The notes under the pieces are model-generated. The model was not told the DNA's origin. It searched no databases and saw only the letters and a program-made list of their open reading frames with translations. Positions 40,281 to 50,379 of a DNA stretch of 64,000 nucleotides are shown in pieces. The stretch is from Desulfurispora thermophila DSM 16022 (GTDB lineage: Bacteria > Bacillota > Desulfotomaculia > Desulfotomaculales > Desulfurisporaceae): the NCBI RefSeq assembly GCF_000376385.1, contig NZ_AQWN01000009.1, forward strand, positions 1 to 64,000. Reading direction: 5' to 3'. The number at the start of each line of letters is the position of its first letter. Position 1 is the first letter of the stretch. Position numbers and translations under genes: made by a program.

Positions 40281-42014
40281 TCAATCGTCTTTAATTCCAT
40301 AACGTTTCAGTTTTTTGTAAAGACCCGCCCGTGATATACCCAATAGCTTTGCCGCCTGACGCTTGTTGCCCCCTGCTGCCGCCAGGGCTTCCAAAATGGC
40401 CTCCTTTTCCGCTTCTTCCACCAGATTGGGCAGGCCGATATGGTTATGCCGCATTCCTCTTTGCAGGCTGACTTTTTGCAGGTACATGGGCAGGTGTTTC
40501 TTCTGAATTACCGGACCGTCCAGCACGTTAAAAGCTCGCTCAATCACGTTTTCCAGTTCCCGCACATTGCCCGGCCAGTGGTGCTGCCAGAAAATCTCCC
40601 GCACTTCCTCGGAGATACCATGCACTCGCTGCCCAAACTGCTTGTTGAATTTATTAATAAAATGGTCAATCAACTCGGGCAGGTCATCCAGACGTTCCCG
40701 CAGGGGCGGAATGGCCAGGGTAACCACATTGATCCTGTAGTACAGGTCTTCACGAAATTCATGTTTGGCAATCAACTCTTCCAGGTTGCGGTTGGTGGCG
40801 CAAATCACCCGTACATCAATGCGCCGGGGCTTGCTGTCTCCCAGCCTCTCCACTTCCTTTTCCTGTAATACCCGCAATAGCTTGGCCTGCATGGTGAAAG
40901 ACATATCGCCAATCTCATCCAGAAAGATTGTCCCCCCGTTGGCCAGCTCAAACTTGCCTATTTGACCACCTTTTCTGGCCCCGGTGAATGCACCTTCCTG
41001 ATAGCCGAACAGCTCGCTTTCCAGCAAATTTTCCGGCACCGCGGCGCAATTTACTTTGACAAACGGCCCCTTGGCCCGCAGGCTTTCCGTGTGCAGAGCG
41101 TGGGCAAACAATTCTTTCCCCGTACCGCTCTCCCCTTGAATCAAAACGGTAGAATTGCTCAAGGCCACCCGGCGGGCAATTTCTTTCACATTTTGCAAGC
41201 TTTTACTGCTGCCAATAATCTGATCAAAGGAAAAGCGGGTGCGGTGAACCCTCTCCAACTCATCTTTGTAGTAGTCCAGCTGGCTTTTCAGATTGCGGAT
41301 TTTTTTCATCAAAGCGTACAGGTCGTCCACATTGCGGAAGACAACCGTACCCAGGGCTCCCACAATTTGACCATCTTTAATAATGGGTACTCTACTAGCA
41401 ATGATTTCCTGTCCATTGAGCGTGGTGATGTAACCATACTCGGGTTCACCGGTCTCCATGGCCTTGGGGAAAATGGGGTTTCCATATACTTCGTGCACTT
41501 TTTTGCCTATGATTTCCTCCGGAGTCTTATTAAAGAAATTGGCAAAGTTGCGGTTGGCCAATGTAATCACATAATCTCTGTTTACGGCCACCACACCGTC
41601 ACTGGACAGATCCAGAATAGTCTCCAGCAGGTTCTTCAGCTCCCGGATCCGCTCATTATCAGTGCTCAGTTCATCAATCAGATTCTGTATCTCGGTTATC
41701 TCCTGAAAAACAGCAATGGCCCCGACAATTTTTCCATTCACAATAACCGGGGTGCGGTTGGTAATATACATGCCGTTTTTGAGGTGCAAACGGCGCCCCA
41801 GTTGCGGCTTCCCGTCCACCATAACTTCCAGGAGCCCGGTGGTGGGGAAAAAATCCTTCACATGCCGGCCCAGGATTTGATCGGCGGGCAAATCTAAAAA
41901 GCGCTCCACTGCTCGGTTCACATAAATTATTTTCCCCGTTATGTCCACGGCCAGAATATGATTGGCAGTATTGTCCATCAGGGTATGCAAATCCAGCAGA
42001 CTTTTACTCTGCAA
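40281..42014 (-). CDS. Sigma-54-dependent activator with two PAS domains
   Basis: A 577-residue bacterial enhancer-binding protein. Two PAS sensor domains occupy about residues 8-115 and 125-245. A AAA+ domain follows with GESGTGKE (Walker A), GAFTGA (sigma-54 contact loop, intact), FLDEIGD and WPGNVREL. A Fis-type helix-turn-helix ends it (GNKRQAAKLLGISRAGLYKKLK). It should sense a small molecule and turn on sigma-54 promoters, most simply the adjacent CoA-transferase. Start taken at TTG 42014 after GGGGGTGG; a TTG at 42041 is possible. An 8-bp inverted repeat lies upstream. Confidence 0.93.
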   Translation of the reverse strand: MQSKSLLDLHTLMDNTANHILAVDITGKIIYVNRAVERFLDLPADQILGRHVKDFFPTTGLLEVMVDGKPQLGRRLHLKNGMYITNRTPVIVNGKIVGAIAVFQEITEIQNLIDELSTDNERIRELKNLLETILDLSSDGVVAVNRDYVITLANRNFANFFNKTPEEIIGKKVHEVYGNPIFPKAMETGEPEYGYITTLNGQEIIASRVPIIKDGQIVGALGTVVFRNVDDLYALMKKIRNLKSQLDYYKDELERVHRTRFSFDQIIGSSKSLQNVKEIARRVALSNSTVLIQGESGTGKELFAHALHTESLRAKGPFVKVNCAAVPENLLESELFGYQEGAFTGARKGGQIGKFELANGGTIFLDEIGDMSFTMQAKLLRVLQEKEVERLGDSKPRRIDVRVICATNRNLEELIAKHEFREDLYYRINVVTLAIPPLRERLDDLPELIDHFINKFNKQFGQRVHGISEEVREIFWQHHWPGNVRELENVIERAFNVLDGPVIQKKHLPMYLQKVSLQRGMRHNHIGLPNLVEEAEKEAILEALAAAGGNKRQAAKLLGISRAGLYKKLKRYGIKDD

Positions 42015-42045
42015 CTTCCGCCACCCCCGGTCATGTTGCAAAAAA

Positions 42046-42084
42046 GAAACATATGTCTATGTTGTTTACATTGAATTATGTTTC
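42046..42084. repeat. 8-bp inverted repeat upstream of the activator gene
   Basis: GAAACATA and its complement TATGTTTC with a 23-base spacer lie 32-70 bases upstream of the TTG 42014 start, possibly an autoregulatory site. Confidence 0.4.
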
Positions 42085-42132
42085 TACATTAATGGACAAA
42101 TTCCTGCTATAAAATTATTAAACAAGCTAATA

Positions 42133-42768
42133 TTAAGAATATTCATACCACATACCATCAACTTTTTCCGCCGGTATGCTGTCCACATCCTCCACCGCCC
42201 CGGCACGCTCGTCAATTATGTCCAGATCCCCGTAATAAGCGCCGTCACCCGACTGGGCCGCATGCTCTCCTGTCCGCGCCACACTGCGAAAAGCATCCAT
42301 CCAATCCAGCTGCACACTATCCAGCCCGGGCCGAAAGGGCTGACGCAATATGTCTTCCATCACTTCTTCCTCCACCGGGCGGTCCTGATGCACCGGAGCG
42401 ACCTCGCTGGCTTCCTGACAGCCCTTGCACATTGTAGTTTGGGGCACGGCCTGAAGTCTCTCCCAGGGTATGCGCCGGCCGCAGGCGGTACAAATGCCGT
42501 ATGTACCGCTGTCTATTCTTTGCAGGGCATCATTGACAGCCCCCAGGGTGATTTTGGCACTCTCCTTTAAAGCAAGGTCCTTGCTGCGTTCAAAGATTTC
42601 GGTTGCCACATCGGCCGGATGGTTGTCATACAGAGATATTTCCCCGACCGCATCGGCCATGGGCTCATGTAAACCACTTTCTTGCATGGAAGTGGCCAGT
42701 GCCTGCAGATCGGCTTTTTGTTTTTCCAATTGCCGGCGTATTTTTTCCAGATGTTCCTTCGCCCCCAT
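42133..42768 (-). CDS. yteA: TraR/DksA-type zinc-finger protein (YteA family)
   Basis: A 211-residue protein with an N-terminal coiled coil (residues 1-60), then GTYGICTACGRRIPWERL and the paired cysteines ...MCKGCQ of the DksA/TraR zinc finger. The acidic C-terminal extension matches the YteA sporulation-associated group of Firmicutes. DksA relatives act on RNA polymerase near the secondary channel, whereas YteA function is not well defined. ATG after AAGGAG. Monocistronic between the activator and DUF5665 genes. Confidence 0.85.
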   Translation of the reverse strand: MGAKEHLEKIRRQLEKQKADLQALATSMQESGLHEPMADAVGEISLYDNHPADVATEIFERSKDLALKESAKITLGAVNDALQRIDSGTYGICTACGRRIPWERLQAVPQTTMCKGCQEASEVAPVHQDRPVEEEVMEDILRQPFRPGLDSVQLDWMDAFRSVARTGEHAAQSGDGAYYGDLDIIDERAGAVEDVDSIPAEKVDGMWYEYS

Positions 42769-42865
42769 GTACTACAACTCCTTACAAACTATTATTGGTA
42801 CCACAAACAAAGCAAATACCTGTTTACAATACACCAGCTGTGCACGAACATGCTCCGGTATGACA

Positions 42866-43183
42866 TTAGTATTTGCGGCTCTCCAGCTGAGCTTGTACAA
42901 TGTCCACAATATCGGCAATAAAATTACCTACCAGAGGCAGGTTGAGCGTTACCATCTTGCGCAGGATGAGGATCACTATTGCCCCCAGGATGGCGAAACC
43001 AATGGCTATCCCCAGACCCCGGGCCAGGCCGGATATAAAATTGACCCACAATAGGCGGGGGGTGTTGTGCAGCAGATCCACATATTCGGCCAGCTTCATT
43101 TTCTCCAGGTTGACGGTTAAGCGGGTTATTTTTTCCTGTAAGGCCTGGAGCAATTCTTCCTGGCTTGGTTTTCCGTGCCGCAT
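42866..43183 (-). CDS. DUF5665-family membrane protein (105 aa)
   Basis: A 105-residue protein with an N-terminal helical region (QEKITRLTVNLEKMKLAEYVDLLHNTPRLL split by short turns). One or two membrane helices follow (GIAIGFAILGAIVILILR), then an amphipathic C-terminal segment. This matches the DUF5665 pattern found beside many Clostridial genes; no function is known. ATG 43183 after AGGAGG. The next genes upstream are secF/secD, separated by a terminator, so this gene is separately expressed. Confidence 0.8.
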   Translation of the reverse strand: MRHGKPSQEELLQALQEKITRLTVNLEKMKLAEYVDLLHNTPRLLWVNFISGLARGLGIAIGFAILGAIVILILRKMVTLNLPLVGNFIADIVDIVQAQLESRKY

Positions 43184-43218
43184 AACCAATCCTCCTGTAC
43201 TTAATTTGCCCGAAAAAC

Positions 43219-43247
43219 AAAAAAAGACCCGTGCCCGAAGCACGGGT
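43219..43247 (-). terminator. Terminator of secDF
   Basis: ACCCGTGC and its complement (loop of 5) are followed on the minus strand by TCTTTTTTTG. Confidence 0.9.
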
Positions 43248-43270
43248 ACCGGCAATTAAATATTTCCACT

Positions 43271-44146
43271 TCAAGCTGTACGCAAAGCTTTCTTCTTCTC
43301 CATCATTTTCAGGTCGTACCAGAGGGGACTGGCATTGAAAATGGAAGAATAAGCACCGCTGGAAACACCGATCAACATAGCCAGTACAAAATTCTTGATT
43401 GTTGTACCACCCAGGAAATACAGAGCCAACAACACAAACATCACGGTCAGTACCGTGTTGATGGAGCGGGTCAAAGTCTGCCAGAGGCTGACATTGATCA
43501 GCTCGCCCAGCTCTTCCCCCCGCCGGTGTACTCGCATGTTTTCCCGGATCCGGTCAAAAATAATAATAGTGTCGTTGATCGAATAACCAATAATTGTTAA
43601 CAGGGCCGCCACAAAGGCGCTGTCCACTTCAAACTGAAATAATGAGAAAATACCCGTGGTCACCAATACATCGTGCAGAAGGGCGATTATCGCGGCAATA
43701 CCCTGCTTGAATTCAAAACGCAGGGTGATGTAAACCACCATCAAGACCGAGGCAATGAGCAGAGCCAGCAGAGCGTTGCGGGTGAGTTCCCGCCCGATCA
43801 CCGGGCCGACATGGTCGCTGCGCAAAAGGGTGGTCTGTCCCAGGTTTTTACGCAAAGCATCCAGCAGTTTGTCATTCTCCTCCTGACTGAGGGGCCGGGT
43901 ACGGATAATAAAATCCCGCTCGCCGCTTTGTTGCACGTTACGACCGCTACCCAGGTCCAGACTCTCCACCACCTGACGCACCCGGTCTATGGTCACCTGC
44001 TGAGTAAACCGCACTTCCAGGATATTACCACCCGTAAAATCAATACCCAGATTCAGACCCCGCACCATAAGGGAAAACAGACCGGGGATAATTATGGCCA
44101 AAGATAAAATATACCAGTATTTACGCAATTTAATAAAATGAAACAC
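43271..44146 (-). CDS. secF: Protein translocase subunit SecF
   Basis: A 291-residue membrane protein with six helices. The short periplasmic-type loop GIDFTGGN follows helix 1, and helices 4-5 carry LLTIIGYSINDTIIIFDRIREN, the D..VVIFDR-like motif of SecF. With SecD it uses the proton or sodium motive force to pull secreted proteins through SecYEG. It starts at ATG, with a 12-base gap after secD, and ends in a strong terminator. Confidence 0.97.
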   Translation of the reverse strand: MFHFIKLRKYWYILSLAIIIPGLFSLMVRGLNLGIDFTGGNILEVRFTQQVTIDRVRQVVESLDLGSGRNVQQSGERDFIIRTRPLSQEENDKLLDALRKNLGQTTLLRSDHVGPVIGRELTRNALLALLIASVLMVVYITLRFEFKQGIAAIIALLHDVLVTTGIFSLFQFEVDSAFVAALLTIIGYSINDTIIIFDRIRENMRVHRRGEELGELINVSLWQTLTRSINTVLTVMFVLLALYFLGGTTIKNFVLAMLIGVSSGAYSSIFNASPLWYDLKMMEKKKALRTA

Positions 44147-44158
44147 CGTCTTCCCCCC

Positions 44159-45406
44159 TTATGCACCGTACACGCGCGGATTTTTAGAAATATTGGCCGC
44201 CGCCACCAGGCGCAGTAACCAGCGGGTCAGCGTAATAGCCGTAAACATACTGGCAGCAATACCGATGATCAAGGTCACCGCAAAGCCGCGAATAGGCCCC
44301 GTACCCAGATAATACAGCACAATGGCCGCCAGCACAGTGGTGGCGTTGGAATCAAACACCGCCACAAAGCCGCGCTTGAACCCGGCATCAATAGCGGCAC
44401 CAATGCTCTTGCCGGCCCGCAGTTCTTCCTTGATCCGCTCAAATATGACCACGTTGGCATCCACGGCAATGCCCAGAGAAAGCAGAAAACCGGCAATACC
44501 GGGCAAAGTCATGGTCACGTGCATACCGACATAGATGAACAATACAATAAGGGCATAAACAAGCAAAGCAAAATTAGCAATCAAGCCCGGTAGGCGATAA
44601 TATATCAACATAAACACCAAAATGGCCACTGTACCCACTACGGCAGCGTGCTTGGACTTGGCCAGCGAGTCCGCCCCCAGGGCTGGTCCCACAGCCCGTT
44701 TTTCTTCCACATCCACCTTAACCGGCAGGGCACCAGAACGCAACAGAATAGCAATGGTATGAGCCTCGTCCAGGCTACGATACCCGGTAATGCGCGCCCG
44801 CCCGTTGAGAATGGGTTCCTGTACTGTAGGCGCCTGCAGGACTTGACCATCCAGCAAAATGGCTATTTGTTTATTCACATTGGCGGTTGTGGCATCGGCA
44901 AATTTTTTCGCACCGGCCGGTGTAAACTCCAGATCCACTTCCACCGCGCCCGAAGTAGCATCTTTCGCTTCCCGGGCGTCTTTCAGGTCGGCCCCGGTCA
45001 GGATGGTCTTCCCGTCCATGGTCTTGAATTCCAGATAAGCCACTTTGACCAGGTCGTTTACCGCTTTTTCCGGATCCTTAATCCCGGCCAGTTCTACAAT
45101 CAGCCGGCGCTCGCCCTGCTGCTGGATTACCGGCTCGGCCACACCAAACTGGTTAACCCGGTTTTCAATCACGGCCCGCAGCTGGCGCATGGCTTCGGGT
45201 GTAACCTTGGCCTCCGGTGTGTCCTTGGCCTCCAGCACCACATGCACCCCACCGCGCAGATCCAGGCCCAGGTTAACATCTTTGACTACTGGAAAATATT
45301 TGTTCCAGGTGGCATTCTTCACCCCCAGCGGGACTACCGCCACCACGGCCACAGCCGCCACCAGCAGCAAAATTGCTGCCAGGATCAAAACCTTGTTCCA
45401 TTTCAT
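44159..45406 (-). CDS. secD: Protein translocase subunit SecD
   Basis: A 415-residue membrane protein with helix 1, a large extracytoplasmic P1 domain (GLDLRGGVHVVLEA, then RVNQFGVAEPVIQQQG), and the C-terminal helix bundle ending with FLLSLGIAVDANVVIFERIKEEL. Partner of SecF, directly downstream. The Firmicute form is short, as here. ATG start with GGGGGAAAC-like purine-rich sequence upstream. Separated from yajC by a probable terminator, which could set different levels of YajC and SecDF. Confidence 0.97.
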   Translation of the reverse strand: MKWNKVLILAAILLLVAAVAVVAVVPLGVKNATWNKYFPVVKDVNLGLDLRGGVHVVLEAKDTPEAKVTPEAMRQLRAVIENRVNQFGVAEPVIQQQGERRLIVELAGIKDPEKAVNDLVKVAYLEFKTMDGKTILTGADLKDAREAKDATSGAVEVDLEFTPAGAKKFADATTANVNKQIAILLDGQVLQAPTVQEPILNGRARITGYRSLDEAHTIAILLRSGALPVKVDVEEKRAVGPALGADSLAKSKHAAVVGTVAILVFMLIYYRLPGLIANFALLVYALIVLFIYVGMHVTMTLPGIAGFLLSLGIAVDANVVIFERIKEELRAGKSIGAAIDAGFKRGFVAVFDSNATTVLAAIVLYYLGTGPIRGFAVTLIIGIAASMFTAITLTRWLLRLVAAANISKNPRVYGA

Positions 45407-45451
45407 ATTTCAGTTTCCCCCGCTTTCAAGCAGATGTTGCCACGCAAAACC

Positions 45452-45482
45452 ATAAAAAAGAGAGCAGCCCTGGCCACTCTCT
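45452..45482 (-). terminator. Hairpin with T-run between yajC and secD
   Basis: AGAGAG and CTCTCT (45459-45464 with 45477-45482) are followed on the minus strand by TTTTTTATGG. It lies 46 bases before secD and would reduce read-through from yajC. Confidence 0.6.
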
Positions 45483-45490
45483 CCCGCAGT

Positions 45491-45778
45491 CTATTCATTG
45501 GGCTCAGTATCACCCGGCTGGATGACCTGACTGATGGCGGACTTTAAAAACTCGACACGGACATTGTCAGCCAAACGTAGAATAACGCTGTCTTCTTTGA
45601 TTTTGACAATGGTGCCATAAATGCCGCCAATGGTAATCACGCGGTCATTTACCTGCAAATTTTTCAACATTTGCTGGTGCTTTTTCTGCCGCTGCTGTTG
45701 AGGACGGATCATCAAAAAATACAGCAGGGCAAACAATGCCACAATATAAAAAAGACTGACCAGCTGTGAATTATTCAA
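45491..45778 (-). CDS. yajC: Preprotein translocase accessory subunit YajC
   Basis: A 95-residue protein with one N-terminal membrane helix (LFYIVALFALLYFLMIRPQQQRQK) and a soluble domain with LQVNDRVITIGGIYGTIVKI, typical of YajC, which associates with SecDF. The start is TTG 45778, nine bases after GGAGG. It is downstream of tgt in the classic tgt-yajC-secDF order. Confidence 0.95.
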   Translation of the reverse strand: MNNSQLVSLFYIVALFALLYFLMIRPQQQRQKKHQQMLKNLQVNDRVITIGGIYGTIVKIKEDSVILRLADNVRVEFLKSAISQVIQPGDTEPNE

Positions 45779-45868
45779 CTCTCCTAGCCTCCTTTCCCAA
45801 ATGTGAGTTATTCTCCCCTTCCGGGCCAATTTCCTTTCAGCAGCAGATTAAATTTGACTCATTTTTCT

Positions 45869-47029
<1,161 letters not shown>

Positions 47030-47033
47030 CTAT

Positions 47034-48068
47034 TCAGATGATCAGCATGGCATCACCAAAACTGAAGAACCGGTAAGAAAGGCGCACCGCTTCCTGGTAA
47101 GCGGCGAGAATTTTTTCCCTGCCGGCCAGGGCACTGACCAGCATGAGCAATGTAGAACGGGGCAGATGGAAATTGGTGATCAGACCGTCAATCACTTTGA
47201 ACCGGTACCCCGGATAAATAAAGATATCCGTAAAGCCCTTTCCCGGACACACCGTACCGTCGGGTGCAGCCACACTTTCCAAGCAGCGGGTGCTGGTGGT
47301 CCCCACGGCAATTACCCGGCCCCGGCCGGAACTTTTCACTTCATTAATAACCTGCGCGGCCTCAGCCTCCAGCTCATAATACTCGGCATGCATGGTATGT
47401 TTTTCCACCTCGGCCACCTGCACCGGGCGAAAGGTACCCAAGCCCACATGCAAAATTAAACGGACAATATGCACCCCTTTATCCTGAAGCTGCTCCAAAA
47501 GCCGGGGTGTGAAGTGCAACCCGGCCGTAGGAGCAGCCACCGAACCGGGAGTTTTGGCATACACTGTCTGGTAACGGTTGGGGTCAACCGGCTCTTCCTT
47601 GATGTAAGGAGGCAGGGGCAAACTGCCCAGTTCGCCCAGTACCTCTAACAAGGGCCGGTGGCAGTCAAACAGGATCACCCGGCCGCCGGAAGCGGTTTTT
47701 TCCCGCACCTGACCTCTGATGCGCTGTTCACCGCTACCAAAGACAAGCACCGTACCGGAAGGCACTTTCCGGCCCGGTCGCACCAGCGCTTCCCAGACAT
47801 TGTTTTCCACCTGATGCAAAAGCAGCACTTCCACCCGTCCGCCTCCCGGCTCCTTGACAGCCCACAGGCGGGCCGGGATTACCTTGCTTTGGTTCAAGAC
47901 CAGACAGTCACCCGCTGAGAGGTACTCCGGCAGGTCCTTAAACAAGCGATGTTCCAGGGCAAAAGGCTCCCGGTGCAGCACCATCAAACGGGATAAATCT
48001 CTTTCCGCCGCCGGCTGCTGGGCAATGAGGTGCGGAGGTAGGTAGTAGTCGAAGTCATCTACGCGCAA
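47034..48068 (-). CDS. queA: S-adenosylmethionine:tRNA ribosyltransferase-isomerase
   Basis: A 344-residue enzyme that adds the epoxycyclopentanediol ring to preQ1 in tRNA. The family pattern LPPHLIAQQPAAERDLSRLM, SAGDCLVLNQSKVIPARL and TYQTVYAKTPGSVAAPTAGLH (split here by short words) is clear, and the C-terminus has NFHLPRSTLLMLVSA. ATG or near start as given (residue 1 MRVDDFDY). It follows spoIID with an 11-base gap and precedes tgt. Confidence 0.97.
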   Translation of the reverse strand: MRVDDFDYYLPPHLIAQQPAAERDLSRLMVLHREPFALEHRLFKDLPEYLSAGDCLVLNQSKVIPARLWAVKEPGGGRVEVLLLHQVENNVWEALVRPGRKVPSGTVLVFGSGEQRIRGQVREKTASGGRVILFDCHRPLLEVLGELGSLPLPPYIKEEPVDPNRYQTVYAKTPGSVAAPTAGLHFTPRLLEQLQDKGVHIVRLILHVGLGTFRPVQVAEVEKHTMHAEYYELEAEAAQVINEVKSSGRGRVIAVGTTSTRCLESVAAPDGTVCPGKGFTDIFIYPGYRFKVIDGLITNFHLPRSTLLMLVSALAGREKILAAYQEAVRLSYRFFSFGDAMLII

Positions 48069-48079
48069 TGCTATTCCCC

Positions 48080-49480
48080 TTACTCGCTGAACATATTTAC
48101 TAACTGAACGTCTGTAAAATAGTATGACAGAATGTCCCGGTAGTTATAACCCTGCAGGGCCATACCGCGCGCCCCCCACTGGGACATACCCAGGGCATGC
48201 CCCCAGCCGCTGCCGGTAAAAGTAATTGCCGCCAAATTGTTTTGCTGGTCAAACTGCTTTTGCACATCAAAAGGTGCACTTTTCAGGGCCAGCGCGCTGC
48301 GCAAGCGGTCGGCATTGGCAATTTCCAACTGGACGGGACTGCCGGACTGGTCCAGACCGGTTACTTGAAGTCTCTTGATCCGCTGCCCTATAGCGGTACG
48401 TTCCTTGATCACCACATCGCTCACAGTGGTCAGGTTGTATTTGCTCCAGGCCAATTGTCTGGCCAATTGGTCAGCAGTAAAAGTAACCTGCCAGTTATAA
48501 TGACGGTCATTTTTATCATAGGGGTCGGGTTTACCCCGCAGGTAGGGCACCGGGTTTTGCCACATGTCTTCGCTGTTTTCCGTAAAGCCCCCGCTGCTGC
48601 TGTGGAAAAGAGCATCAATCACCTTACCGTCATAGAGCAAGATTTGCCCCCGCGTACTATCCACCGCCGCATTGGTATCCGGGTTTTCCACCCGCATGCC
48701 CAGATATACCTGGCTACGCTCATCGGGCCAAACATCAAAGCCCCGGCTGGCGGCATTGCCGGACAAAATTTGCTTCACGGCATAGGTACGGGCAGCTACA
48801 GCCTGGGCTTTCAGCGCCTCCGCCGGCCAGCTGGCAGGCATTTCCGATGGCACCACACCGTATAAGTACTCTTCCACAGGTAGCTGATTAACCAGCAAGA
48901 AACCGGCCTCCCGCTGGATAAAAAACATGTCCCCCCTGTAACTGCCGTTGAGAGGTCCACCGGAAAATTGAACCACCCCACTGCCATTTTGGTTACGGGC
49001 AATTTGCTCATGGCCACCCGCAGTCAACAGCACCAGGGAACTCGACAGGGCAGCCATTTTGTGCAGGCCGCTGGCCGTCTGAACAAAAAGACCCTGCTCC
49101 GCCCCGGGGATAGCCACTTCAATTTGACCGGCCGCACTCTGAACAACCAGTGGCCGGCCACCCTGGCGCAGCCATAGATCGCTGCTGCTTTGAGCCAAAC
49201 ATTTATCCCCCTGGTATAAGGACAGTTCTCGGTTTTGCATTCTGACCTGGTAAACCTGTCCGTCCTCCAGCGCTGCCAGTACACGGCCCCCGCTTTGCTC
49301 CTGCAAAACATAGTTACCCTGCACCCGGAAGCTCTGGCTGGACACATCCTGTGCCAGACACACTTTGACCGCTTCCGGCCAATTCTGCCCCCGGGCGGGA
49401 AGTGGTGCCACCAGCATCACTCCTATCATACTAAACAAGGACACAACAAACAGTCTGATTATATGTATACGTTTGCCCAT
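48080..49480 (-). CDS. spoIID: SpoIID/LytB-domain protein
   Basis: A 466-residue exported protein with a signal peptide (residues 1-31, GKRIHIIRLFVV...). A long beta-rich region of about 170 residues follows, then a SpoIID domain (about 190-450) with EEYLYGVVPSEMPASWPAEALKAQ (split), AVAARTYA and SGGFTENSEDMW. SpoIID is a lytic transglycosylase of the sporulation DMP engulfment machine, and LytB is a related autolysin modifier. Start at ATG 49480, nine bases after AAAGGG. Its placement next to queA-tgt is usual in Clostridia. Confidence 0.88.
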   Translation of the reverse strand: MGKRIHIIRLFVVSLFSMIGVMLVAPLPARGQNWPEAVKVCLAQDVSSQSFRVQGNYVLQEQSGGRVLAALEDGQVYQVRMQNRELSLYQGDKCLAQSSSDLWLRQGGRPLVVQSAAGQIEVAIPGAEQGLFVQTASGLHKMAALSSSLVLLTAGGHEQIARNQNGSGVVQFSGGPLNGSYRGDMFFIQREAGFLLVNQLPVEEYLYGVVPSEMPASWPAEALKAQAVAARTYAVKQILSGNAASRGFDVWPDERSQVYLGMRVENPDTNAAVDSTRGQILLYDGKVIDALFHSSSGGFTENSEDMWQNPVPYLRGKPDPYDKNDRHYNWQVTFTADQLARQLAWSKYNLTTVSDVVIKERTAIGQRIKRLQVTGLDQSGSPVQLEIANADRLRSALALKSAPFDVQKQFDQQNNLAAITFTGSGWGHALGMSQWGARGMALQGYNYRDILSYYFTDVQLVNMFSE

Positions 49481-49596
49481 GCTGCCCAACCCTTTCAGCA
49501 ATAAATCCAGCATATCCATAATCCACAATTGTACAATTATTCGACATTTTTCCTGCCAAACCTGCTGCCGCTATAAATGTATTGATAGCCTGTCCT

Positions 49597-49821
49597 TTAA
49601 CGACGGAAAAAAAAGTTCAAGAGCAAGGTCAGCAACAAACTCAGGACAATACAAGTAACTATGGGAAAATAAAATGTGACCGGACCTCTTTGCCAGACAA
49701 TATCTCCCGGTAGACGACCCAACGACAGGAATTTGCCACCCCAGAGCAACAAAAGCCCCAGCATGGCCAGCAAAAGCCCCCCCCAGAGCAATACACGGCC
49801 CAACATATCCAGAGGAGTCAT
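49597..49821 (-). CDS. DUF2905 membrane protein (74 aa)
   Basis: A 74-residue protein with two membrane helices (VLLWGGLLLAMLGLLLLWG and VTCIVLSLLLTLLLNFF) joined by the conserved loop GRLPGDIVWQR, the DUF2905 signature. The function is unknown but the neighbourhood with ruvCAB and queuosine genes is conserved across Firmicutes. ATG after GGAGGTGG. It overlaps the queH stop by 4 bases (ATGA). Confidence 0.9.
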   Translation of the reverse strand: MTPLDMLGRVLLWGGLLLAMLGLLLLWGGKFLSLGRLPGDIVWQRGPVTFYFPIVTCIVLSLLLTLLLNFFFRR

Positions 49822-50366
49822 GCCTTGTCCACCTCCGGTCCCCGGTAGTAACGCTCCTTTTCACTGTAGATACAACCGCAGTAAGGCTGTCTGTACAGAT
49901 TGAGCTGGCGAGACACAGCCGTTGCCTGTTTATAACCGGGTCGCCAGTCTTCATAATAAAATGGCACACCGGTCGCCCGACCGATTTCCTCACCCAGTTG
50001 GCGGATCAAATCGTGCTTTTGCCAGGGACTGACCAGCAGGGTGCTGGTAAAGGCCTCGAAGCGGCCCCGCCGGGCCACGGCGGCCGCCGCCTTCAGGCGC
50101 ATAGCATAACAGTAAAGACAGCGATTTTGTTCCCGGTGTACCACGGCCTGCAGAAAATCTTCCAATTGGTAACGGCCATCAAAAATTACCGGCAGTTCTA
50201 TGCTCCGGGCATAGTCCTGCAATGTGTCCCTCCGGCGCTTGAATTCCGTATACGGGTGGATGTTGGGATTGTAAAAAAAACCCTGCAGTTCATGGCCATC
50301 CTGGCGCATTTTGTCCACCGGCCAGATGGCACAGGGAGCACAGCATATGTGCAACAATATTCGCAA
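49818..50366 (-). CDS. queH: Epoxyqueuosine reductase QueH
   Basis: A 182-residue QueH (DUF208), the non-B12 enzyme that reduces epoxyqueuosine to queuosine in tRNA. It starts RILLHICCAPC, and RCLYCYAMRL and PYCGCIY carry the other Fe-S and metal cysteines. The start TTG 50366 follows GAGGTGAG by five bases and gives the usual N-terminus; a GTG at 50375 is possible. It follows ruvB with a 13-base gap. No queG is seen in the window. Confidence 0.93.
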   Translation of the reverse strand: MRILLHICCAPCAIWPVDKMRQDGHELQGFFYNPNIHPYTEFKRRRDTLQDYARSIELPVIFDGRYQLEDFLQAVVHREQNRCLYCYAMRLKAAAAVARRGRFEAFTSTLLVSPWQKHDLIRQLGEEIGRATGVPFYYEDWRPGYKQATAVSRQLNLYRQPYCGCIYSEKERYYRGPEVDKA

Positions 50367-50379
50367 AGCCCTCACCTCT

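Noticed and set aside
40962-41897. 311-codon open frame on the plus strand
   Set aside because: It is fully antisense to the sigma-54 activator, has no ribosome binding site or family motif, and follows from the codon composition of the real gene.
44648-45547. 299-codon open frame on the plus strand
   Set aside because: Antisense to secD; composition-driven.
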